Origin: CAZNGF01 sp964572855
GTDB taxonomy: Bacteria; Bipolaricaulota; Bipolaricaulia; RBG-16-55-9; JAJCYT01
Reading direction: 5' to 3'
Length of the DNA stretch: 24,453 bases
Assembly (NCBI GenBank): GCA_964572855.1
Contig: CAZNGF010000046.1
Location: 1-24,453 of the forward strand
A program made the translations under genes and the position numbers. Below, in pieces: positions 1-6,164 of the stretch. Below the pieces are notes generated by a model, which saw only the letters and a program-made list of their open reading frames with translations, ran no database searches and was not told where the DNA came from. Position 1 is the first letter of the stretch, and every line of letters begins with the position of its first letter.

Positions 1-104
1 AGGTTGTCCGGGTGGTGGCAGAATTGGCCGATGAGCGTGTCACGGCTCACGACCCAGGGGCCCACGTACGGGCAGTCGCGCTTGGCGTCGGGGACGGTGT
101 TCAT
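1..104 (-). CDS. Partial small Cys/His-containing protein, function unknown
   Basis: Only the first 34 codons lie in the window; the gene runs off the left edge. The ATG (102-104) follows the TAA stop of the DsbA-like gene with no gap (TAAATG), and a GAGGAGGAG Shine-Dalgarno sits inside the end of that gene, so the two are translationally coupled. The visible protein starts MNTVPDAKRDCPYVGPWVVS and continues to a FCHHPDN segment. It has one Cys before Pro-Tyr and a Cys-His-His cluster, which could bind metal or take part in redox chemistry. I do not recognise the family. Its position as the last visible gene of the aminotransferase/Ior/DsbA operon is the only functional clue. Confidence 0.6.
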   Translation of the reverse strand, partial: MNTVPDAKRDCPYVGPWVVSRDTLIGQFCHHPDN

Positions 105-1046
105 TTACTCCTCCTCGCTGGCTTGTTCGAGCTGTGCGTCGATCAGTTGCTGGAATTTGCTGAACGGGTGCGCCCCGATCAGGATGTGCCCGTTGATGAA
201 GAACGTCGGGGTCCCGATGCGGCTGGCTTGGCCCTGCTCTTCCGGCGGCAGCGCGGCGATCAGGCGCGTGAGCTCGGCCCGGTCTTCCAGCACGGTCTGA
301 AACAGCGGGTCTTCGCCCATGCAGGCGTTGAACGCGTTTTCGCAGGCGTCGCCGCCCTGCTCGCAGGCGTCGTACTCGTCCAGACATGCCCGATAGCGCG
401 CGTCGTAGCCGTCCAGGCAGGCGTCGAAGCGCGCCACGTCCGCCCCGACGTCGGCGGCCACGGCCTTGAGCTTGGCGACGTCCATCTGGTCTTGCGAGCT
501 CAGGTTGCGCCCCGGGAACACGCGCTCGAACAGCAGGTCGTGGTAGGGCCAGAACAGCCCCTGCTCGTGGGCGCACTCCCCGGCCACCGAGGCCAGCACG
601 GCCACGAAGCCGTGGACGGGCAGGTTGCGGAACTCGTACTGGACCAACCCCCGGTCGATGTACGCCCGCTCGAGCTGCGGGATGGTCTGCCAGACGTGGC
701 GCGCGCAGTAGGGGCAGTAAAACTCGGCGAACTCAACGATCTTGACCGGCGCAGCCGGGTCGCCCTTGAGCGGGTCGGCGGGGCCCACCTCCACCGGCGC
801 GGCGTCGCCGGCCTCGTCAGCCGTCTGCACGTCTTTCTCGGGGTCGGGGGCGGCGCCAGAAACCGCCTGGGCCTCACCCGCGACCGACTCGGCCTCCGCC
901 GCGTCGCCGGTTGGCTCCCGCGTTTCGGCCGCGGGCGGGGTCATCCAGTCCGGGCGGCTGTCCCACTCGCTGAAGGCGATCAGGCCGGCCGCGAACAGAA
1001 TTGCGGCCAGGGCCACCCCGACAATCGCTTTGGTCGTCACGTGCAT
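105..1046 (-). CDS. Membrane-anchored DsbA-like thioredoxin-fold oxidoreductase with Cys-rich insertion
   Basis: This 313-aa protein is a thiol-disulfide oxidoreductase of the DsbA/thioredoxin-4 type, predicted to act outside the cytoplasmic membrane. An N-terminal hydrophobic segment (about residues 6-25) is followed by an acidic, Ala/Glu/Pro-rich linker to about residue 90. The thioredoxin fold follows, with active site CPYC at residues 111-114 (EFYCPYC context) and a C-terminal GTPTFFINGH segment carrying the cis-Pro loop. Between the helical domain and that loop is an unusual insertion with Cys at 210, 221, 228, 235 and 242, the last four exactly seven residues apart. The ATG at 1044-1046 was chosen over longer in-frame starts because GAGGAGGG lies just upstream and the hydrophobic anchor begins there. 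It overlaps the end of iorB by 10 bases. The DsbA-like assignment is firm; the substrate is unknown. Confidence 0.88.
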   Translation of the reverse strand: MHVTTKAIVGVALAAILFAAGLIAFSEWDSRPDWMTPPAAETREPTGDAAEAESVAGEAQAVSGAAPDPEKDVQTADEAGDAAPVEVGPADPLKGDPAAPVKIVEFAEFYCPYCARHVWQTIPQLERAYIDRGLVQYEFRNLPVHGFVAVLASVAGECAHEQGLFWPYHDLLFERVFPGRNLSSQDQMDVAKLKAVAADVGADVARFDACLDGYDARYRACLDEYDACEQGGDACENAFNACMGEDPLFQTVLEDRAELTRLIAALPPEEQGQASRIGTPTFFINGHILIGAHPFSKFQQLIDAQLEQASEEE

Positions 1047-1657
1047 TGTCCCTCCTCGGCGGCGCCTGCGGGCGCCTTGCGTTTGTGCCCGGCCCAGGCG
1101 CGGCCCCGGGCGAACGCCTCGCGGTTGAGCTGAATCGTCTTGGGCGGGACGAGCTCCTCCAGCGCGCGCACCCACGCGGCCTCCGGCAGCTCGAGCCAGC
1201 GCGAGAGCGCCCCCAGCACGACCGCGTTGGCCAGCTTGGGGTTGCCCAGCTCGCGCGCGACGCTCAGCCCCGGCGCCATCCAGACGTGGGGCGTGTAGAG
1301 GTTGAGGACTTCCTCGACGTCCTCGGGGTAGGGCGCTCCCTTGAGCGACTCCACCGAGGGCGTGACCCGCTGGTCGTTCACGAGCGCGAGCCCGTCGGGC
1401 TTGAGCGCGCCCAAAAAGCGCAGCGCCTCGAGCTTCTCGAACGCCACCAGGGCGTCGGCCTCGCCGTCGGGCACGCGCGGGGAGAGAAGCGCTTCCCCGT
1501 AGCGCACGGTCGAGAAGACCGACCCGCCACGCTGGGCCATGCCGTGGACCTCGGAGGCCGCTACCGTGAAGCCGCTCAGCTCGGCGGCGCGCGCCACGAC
1601 TTGGCCGGCCAGCACCGAGCCCTGCCCGCCCACGCCGGCCAGCGCCAGGTTGATCAT
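1037..1657 (-). CDS. iorB: Indolepyruvate oxidoreductase subunit beta (IorB)
   Basis: This 206-aa protein is the gamma-domain-type subunit of the 2-oxoacid:acceptor oxidoreductase superfamily. It pairs with IorA to oxidise arylpyruvates such as indolepyruvate to arylacetyl-CoA in the cytoplasm. The N-terminus has the typical LAGVGGQGSVLAGQVVARAA glycine-rich segment, then SEVHGMAQRGGSVFSTVRYG, the family's conserved region, and length is normal. The ATG overlaps the IorA stop as ATGA, so the subunits are translationally coupled. The 3' end overlaps the DsbA-like gene by 10 bases. The phenylpyruvate/indolepyruvate preference is inferred from the aminotransferase at the head of the operon and from the IorA partner. 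Confidence 0.92.
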   Translation of the reverse strand: MINLALAGVGGQGSVLAGQVVARAAELSGFTVAASEVHGMAQRGGSVFSTVRYGEALLSPRVPDGEADALVAFEKLEALRFLGALKPDGLALVNDQRVTPSVESLKGAPYPEDVEEVLNLYTPHVWMAPGLSVARELGNPKLANAVVLGALSRWLELPEAAWVRALEELVPPKTIQLNREAFARGRAWAGHKRKAPAGAAEEGQCT

Positions 1658-4600
1658 GGCGTGCCCCCTTTGCGCTTGAGGTAGCCGGCCACGGCCTCGG
1701 CGACGCGCCGGCCCGTGCTCACGCCCTGCGTGACCGTGCCGTGCCCGAAGGCCACGTCGCCGCAGGCGAACACGCCGGGTTTGTCCGTGGCGCCGGTGAA
1801 GCGCGTCTTGACCGATCCGCTCGCGGTCAGGCCGCTTTCGCTCAGGAAGCCCAGCTCGGCGCGCTCGCCCACGGCCAGGATGACGGTATCGGTAGCAACC
1901 TCGAACTCGCTGCCGGGCACGGGCAGCGGTCGGCGCCGCCCGCTCCCGTCCAGCGGGCCGGGCTTCATGTGGATCAGCTCCAGCCCGCGCACGCGCCCCT
2001 CGCGGCCCAGCACGCGCGTGGGGTTCACCAGGAATTCGAATCCGATCCCCTCGGCCTGGGCCGAAGCGATCTCGTCGCGCAGCGCGGGCATCTCGGCGTC
2101 CGTGCGGCGGTAGTAGACCGTGACCTCGGCGCCCAGGCGGCTGGCCGCGCGCGCGCAGTCGATCGCGGTGTTGCCGCCGCCGACCACCCCGACCCGGTCG
2201 CCGACCTCGATCCGTTGCCCCCGGTTGTAGCGGCGCAGGAAGTCGAGGCCGTAGAGCAAGCCATCCCGAACCTCGTCCGTGCCTTGCAGGTCGAGCGGCT
2301 GCGGGGCGGAGTCGCCCACGGCCACGACGACGGCGTCGAAGCTCCCCTCCAGCTCGTCGAAGCGCACGTCGGTCCCGATCGCCACCCCGCAGCGAAATTC
2401 CACCCCGATCATGGCCAAACGGTCCAGCTCGCCGTCGAGCACGTCCCGCGGCAGGCGGAAGGCCGGGATGCCGAAACGCATCATGCCGCCGGGCTGCTCA
2501 TGCTGCTCCAGCACGCTCACCTGAAAGCCCTGTCGGCGCAGGAACCAGGCCGCCGTCAGCCCCGCGGGGCCGCCCCCGACCACGGCCACCTTCTCGGGGC
2601 GCTCTTCGCGCGGTGCGAACTCGGCGCCGCTGCAGTTTTGCAGCGCGTAGTCGCCCAGGAAGCGCTCGACCCCCTGCACCGAGAGCTTGTGTGGGTGCCC
2701 CTCGACCGGGAAGGCGCGCACGAGCTCGGGGTAGCGCTCGGCGGTGCGGCGCTCCTGCGCCCAGCCGAGCGCGTTGACCTCGTGGTCGCACGGGTGCGGG
2801 CACACGCGGCTGGACACACCTGGAAACGGGTTGGCGCGCAGCACGACCTCGACGGCCTCGCGGTAGCGCTTCTGGTCCACCAGCTCGAGGGCCTGCGGGA
2901 TGTCGATGCCCGCGTTGCAGTCGGCGCAGACCTGCTGGCAGTGGCTGCAGTCCACGCACAAGAGCGGGTTGATCCGCAGCCCGTTGCCGTCCCATTCGAT
3001 GGCCGGGCAGCCCACAAGCGTGCAGGCTCCGCACTCGGTGCAGAGGCTCCGGTCGAGCTGTAGCGGCTCGCCGAAGACGCGTTTGGCCTTGAGCACGCAC
3101 GCGCCGGAGACGATCACGACCGAGGGCGCGGGGCGGTTCATCTCCTCGTCCAGCGCGCGCCAGAGCCCGGTGAGGTCGTAGGGGTCGACCTTCCTTACGT
3201 ACTCCAGCCCCAGCCCGCGGCAGAGGTTCTCCAGGTCGATCCGGCCCGCGGACGCGCCCGAGCACAGCGGGCAGCCCGTGCCGGGGTGGTCCTGGTGGCC
3301 GGTCATGGCCGTCGTGCCGTTGTCCAGGATCACGACCGTGGCGTCGCCCCCGTTGTAGACCAGGTTCACCAGCCCCGTGACCCCGGAGTGGAAGAAGGTC
3401 GAGTCCCCGATGACGGCCACGAGCCGTTTTCGTTCTTCGGGGGCGAACACCTTGCCCATGCCGTGGGCCATCCCGACCGAGGCGCCCATGTTCATGCAGG
3501 TGTCCATCGCCGCCAGCGGCGGCAACGCGCCCAGCGTGTAGCACCCGATGTCGCCTGCGACCACCGCACCCAACTGTTTCAGGGCGTAGAACGCGCCGCG
3601 GTGGGCGCAGCCCGCGCACAGGATCGGCGGGCGGGCGGGCTGCGCCGGGAGCTGGACCGGGATCCGCTTCGGCTTTTCGCCCAGCACGCCGGCGCGCAGC
3701 AGGTCCACCGAGAGCTCGCCGGTGCGCGGGAACAGGTTCTTCCCCTCGCAGGTCACACCGAGTGCGCGCACCTGCTCTTCTAGGTAGGGTTCGAGCTCCT
3801 CGACCACGACCACGCGCCGCTTGCCTTGGGCAAAGCGGCGGATCGCCTCGCTGGGCAGCGGGTGGGTCAGGCCCAGCTTCAGCACCGAGGCCTCCGGGAA
3901 GGCCTCGCGGGCGTAGAGGTACGGCGCGCCGGCCGTGATGATCGCCAGTTCGTCCGACCCCTCGATCTCGCGCGCCCAGCGCTCGGCCTCGCGCTCGAGC
4001 GCGGGCAGGCGCTCGCCCTCGAGCTGGGCGTGGCGGGCACGCCCGTGGGCGGGCAGCACGACGTACTTGGCCGGGTTCTTGCGATAGGGCTTCGGCGGCA
4101 CGTCCACGCGCTGGCCCAGCGTCACGAGCCCGCGGCTGTGGGCCACGCGCGTGGTCGTGCGCAGCAGCACCGGGACGTCGTGGGTCTCCGAGAGGTCGAA
4201 GGCGGCAATCGCGTAATCCCGGGCTTCTTGAGCGTCGGCCGGCTCCAGCAGCGCCACGCGCGCGGCGCGCGCCAGCAGGCGGTTGTCCTGCTCGTTCTGC
4301 GAGGAGTGCATGCCGGGGTCGTCGGCCGAGACGACCACGAGCCCGCCGTTGACGCCCATGTAGGCGGCCGAAAACAGCGGGTCGGCGGCCACGTTGACCC
4401 CGACGTGCTTCATGGTACAAAGCGCCCGGCCGCCGGCTACCGAGGCGCCCACGGCCACCTCGAGCGCGACCTTCTCGTTGGGCGCCCACTCGCACGCCAC
4501 CCCCGGCAGCCGGGCCAGCGCCTCCAGGATCTCGGTGCTGGGCGTGCCGGGGTAGCCGCAGCCCACGCGCACGCCGGCCTCCCAGGCCCCGTGGGCGATC

Positions 4601-4665
4601 GCCTCGTTGCCCGAGAGCAGGCGGGACGATTCCGGCTTCGCTTTGGCCTGCGCGCGCGCGGGCAT
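1654..4665 (-). CDS. iorA: IorA (indolepyruvate:ferredoxin oxidoreductase alpha) fused to a GltD-like FAD/NAD(P) oxidoreductase
   Basis: This 1003-aa fusion has two parts. Residues 1 to about 585 are IorA: a pyrimidine-type TPP domain (GYPGTPSTEILEAL), a central CoA/linker domain, a TPP-binding domain with GDSTFFHSG...DNGTTAMTG at about 418-450, and a C-terminal 2x[4Fe-4S] ferredoxin with Cys at 542, 545, 548, 553 and a second cluster near 568-580. Residues about 590 to 1003 resemble GltD/NfnB: an N-terminal helical segment (DIPQALELV, NPFPGV), an FAD Rossmann motif VAVVGGGPAGLTAAW near 692, an NAD(P) motif VVGGGNTAIDCA near 824 with following YYRR, and the C-terminal FACGD. IorA alone is usually about 600 aa. 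The ATG at 4663-4665 follows GGAGGGATC and lies 8 bases after the aminotransferase stop. I infer direct transfer of electrons from arylpyruvate oxidation to NAD(P)+. Confidence 0.92.
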   Translation of the reverse strand: MPARAQAKAKPESSRLLSGNEAIAHGAWEAGVRVGCGYPGTPSTEILEALARLPGVACEWAPNEKVALEVAVGASVAGGRALCTMKHVGVNVAADPLFSAAYMGVNGGLVVVSADDPGMHSSQNEQDNRLLARAARVALLEPADAQEARDYAIAAFDLSETHDVPVLLRTTTRVAHSRGLVTLGQRVDVPPKPYRKNPAKYVVLPAHGRARHAQLEGERLPALEREAERWAREIEGSDELAIITAGAPYLYAREAFPEASVLKLGLTHPLPSEAIRRFAQGKRRVVVVEELEPYLEEQVRALGVTCEGKNLFPRTGELSVDLLRAGVLGEKPKRIPVQLPAQPARPPILCAGCAHRGAFYALKQLGAVVAGDIGCYTLGALPPLAAMDTCMNMGASVGMAHGMGKVFAPEERKRLVAVIGDSTFFHSGVTGLVNLVYNGGDATVVILDNGTTAMTGHQDHPGTGCPLCSGASAGRIDLENLCRGLGLEYVRKVDPYDLTGLWRALDEEMNRPAPSVVIVSGACVLKAKRVFGEPLQLDRSLCTECGACTLVGCPAIEWDGNGLRINPLLCVDCSHCQQVCADCNAGIDIPQALELVDQKRYREAVEVVLRANPFPGVSSRVCPHPCDHEVNALGWAQERRTAERYPELVRAFPVEGHPHKLSVQGVERFLGDYALQNCSGAEFAPREERPEKVAVVGGGPAGLTAAWFLRRQGFQVSVLEQHEQPGGMMRFGIPAFRLPRDVLDGELDRLAMIGVEFRCGVAIGTDVRFDELEGSFDAVVVAVGDSAPQPLDLQGTDEVRDGLLYGLDFLRRYNRGQRIEVGDRVGVVGGGNTAIDCARAASRLGAEVTVYYRRTDAEMPALRDEIASAQAEGIGFEFLVNPTRVLGREGRVRGLELIHMKPGPLDGSGRRRPLPVPGSEFEVATDTVILAVGERAELGFLSESGLTASGSVKTRFTGATDKPGVFACGDVAFGHGTVTQGVSTGRRVAEAVAGYLKRKGGTP

Positions 4666-4673
4666 GATCCCTC

Positions 4674-5906
4674 CTAGACGTGCAAGCGCTGCTCGTCCAG
4701 CGCGCGCCTCAACACGCCGCCCAGCCGCTCGACCCCCGCTCGAATCGTGGCCGGCGGGCAGTACGAGAAGTTGAGCCGCATCGTGTTCCGTCCGGTCCCG
4801 TCCGTGTGGAAGGCGCTGCCCGGCACGAAGGCCACCTTGGCCTCGACCGCCGTGCGCAGCAGCTCGGTCGCGTCGAGTTCCTCGGGCAGCACGGCCCAGA
4901 GGAACAAACCGCCCTGCGGCTCCGTCCAGCGCACGCCCGCGGGAAAATGCGCCTCGAGCGCGTCCAGCATGACCTGCCGGCGCTCCTGGTACACCTGTCG
5001 GATCGTCTTGATGTGCGCGTCCAGGAAGCCGCCGCGCGCGGCCTCGTAAGCCACCATCTGGGCGAACGTGCTGGTGTGCAGGTCGGCGCCCTGCTTGACC
5101 TGGGCCAACCGGCGGATGATCGAGGGTGGGGCGATCACCCAGCCCAGCCGCAGCCCCGGCGCCAGCGTCTTGGAGAACGTGCTCAGGTAGATCACGTTGC
5201 CGCTGTAGGCGGTTCCATCCCGTTGCTGGGCGTCGAGGGCGACCAGCGGTGGCAGGTGCTCGCCGGCGTAGCGCAGCTGGCCGTAGGGGTCGTCCTCGAT
5301 GATCGGCACGCCCTCCTCGTCGGCCACGGCGATGAGTTGCTCGCGCCGCGCTTGCGAGAGCGTCACGCCCGCCGGGTTGTGGAAGTTGGGCAGCGCGTAG
5401 ATGAACTTGGTGCCGCTGCGCAGGCCCTCTTTGAGTTGGTCGGTGCGCATGCCGTCGTCGTCGAGCGGGACGGCCACGTATTCGGCCTGGTAGGCGTTCC
5501 AGGCTTGCAGCGCGCCCAGGTAGGTGGGCCGCTCGACCAACAGGCGGTCGCCGGGGTTGATGAACAGCTTGCCGACGAGATCGAGCGCCTGCTGCGATCC
5601 GCCCGTGATCAGGATGTTGTCCAAATCGACCGCGATCCCGTAGCGGGCCGTGTGGCGCGCGATCATCTCCCGCAGCGGTTTGTAGCCTTCGGTGGCGCTG
5701 TACTGCAGGGCCTGCTTGCCCCGCTCGGCCAGCACCTTCTGCGTCGCCTCCTGGAAGCGCGCCACGGGAAAGACGTCCGGCGCCGGCAGGCCGCCAGCGA
5801 ACGAGATGATCTCCGGGTCCTCGGTGAGCTTGAGCAGTTCGCGAATGACCGAACTGCCCAGCCGCTGCGTGCGCTGGGCCAATCGGTCCTCCCACGGCGT
5901 CTTCAT
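4674..5906 (-). CDS. PLP-dependent aminotransferase, class I/II (aromatic or 2-aminoadipate type)
   Basis: This roughly 410-aa fold-type-I aminotransferase has the MocR/LysN-like N-terminal pattern IISFAGGLPAPDVFP, followed by LQYSATEGYKPLREMI, a PNFHNPAGVTLS loop, the EDDPYGQLRY segment and the PLP lysine in TFSKTLAPGLRLGW. The family transfers amino groups from aromatic amino acids, 2-aminoadipate or branched-chain amino acids to 2-oxoglutarate. Being first in the operon with iorAB, it most likely supplies arylpyruvates to Ior; that substrate is inferred. Three consecutive ATG codons (5912, 5909, 5906) follow AGGAGGGG at 5913-5920. I prefer the third because it gives 8 bases from AGGAGG, whereas the first gives only 2. 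Confidence 0.88.
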   Translation of the reverse strand: MKTPWEDRLAQRTQRLGSSVIRELLKLTEDPEIISFAGGLPAPDVFPVARFQEATQKVLAERGKQALQYSATEGYKPLREMIARHTARYGIAVDLDNILITGGSQQALDLVGKLFINPGDRLLVERPTYLGALQAWNAYQAEYVAVPLDDDGMRTDQLKEGLRSGTKFIYALPNFHNPAGVTLSQARREQLIAVADEEGVPIIEDDPYGQLRYAGEHLPPLVALDAQQRDGTAYSGNVIYLSTFSKTLAPGLRLGWVIAPPSIIRRLAQVKQGADLHTSTFAQMVAYEAARGGFLDAHIKTIRQVYQERRQVMLDALEAHFPAGVRWTEPQGGLFLWAVLPEELDATELLRTAVEAKVAFVPGSAFHTDGTGRNTMRLNFSYCPPATIRAGVERLGGVLRRALDEQRLHV

Positions 5907-5926
5907 CATCATCCCCTCCTGAACCC

Positions 5927-5932
5927 ACTATA
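5927..5932 (-). promoter_or_regulatory. Candidate -10 element of the aminotransferase-ior operon
   Basis: On the minus strand TATAGT lies at 5932-5927, about 7 bases before the AGGAGGGG that serves the aminotransferase, so the leader would be very short. The hexamer 17 bases further upstream (TAAAGC) is a poor -35, which fits a promoter needing an activator. An FNR/CRP-like box is centred at 5983.5, about 62-63 bases before the inferred start. This is an inference from spacing only. Confidence 0.4.
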
Positions 5933-5977
5933 GGCCGCGACGGGCCCGCGCTTTATGACCCCAAACAGCGGGGCGCA

Positions 5978-5989
5978 TGATCTGGATCA
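5978..5989. promoter_or_regulatory. FNR/CRP-family box 1 (TGAT-CTGG-ATCA)
   Basis: TGATCTGGATCA is a perfect FNR-core dyad (TGAT N4 ATCA) in the divergent region between the ior and hyp operons. Its centre is about 62-63 bases upstream of the inferred ior-operon transcription start, a class-I-like position. A related box lies at 6102-6113. Binding by FNR, CRP or another family member is not proven by sequence. Confidence 0.45.
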
Positions 5990-6101
5990 GGGCCGGGCTG
6001 GCGCAATCGATTGGCGCATCGGCTTCGGCCCGCTGGGCGGCTACGCCAACCACAAGTGCGTCTCCCCGACGCGGGGGGATGATCCGAAACGGCCGCGAAT
6101 A

Positions 6102-6113
6102 TGACTTAGATCA
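6102..6113. promoter_or_regulatory. FNR/CRP-family box 2 (TGAC-TTAG-ATCA)
   Basis: TGACTTAGATCA differs from the FNR core in one half-site base and shares the ATGA...GATCAG frame with box 1. Its centre (6107.5) is about 41 bases upstream of the start predicted from the TACACT hexamer at 6136-6141. That is the classic class II activator position for the hypF promoter. Confidence 0.45.
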
Positions 6114-6135
6114 GTTCGTCGACCTCCGAGGCGGG

Positions 6136-6141
6136 TACACT
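6136..6141 (+). promoter_or_regulatory. Candidate -10 element of the hypFCDE operon
   Basis: TACACT matches TATAAT at four of six positions, 23 bases before the hypF ATG. No good -35 is present. Instead the FNR/CRP-like box 2 overlaps the -35 zone, as at class II activated promoters. Confidence 0.35.
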
Positions 6142-6164
6142 GGCCTCGAAGGCGGTGAACGGCG

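Noticed and set aside
12..1133. Long plus-strand ORF opposite the DsbA-like and iorB genes
   Set aside because: It is a high-GC shadow with no SD or recognisable motif; the minus-strand proteins have clear active-site motifs.
1741..3063. 440-aa plus-strand ORF opposite IorA
   Set aside because: Composition is typical of the complement of a GC-rich gene (His/Ala/Val/Arg-rich); no domain visible.
4666..5928. A long in-frame upstream extension of IorA, making a 1424-aa protein
   Set aside because: It runs antisense-frame through the real aminotransferase gene on the same strand; the IorA homology and a good SD begin at 4665.
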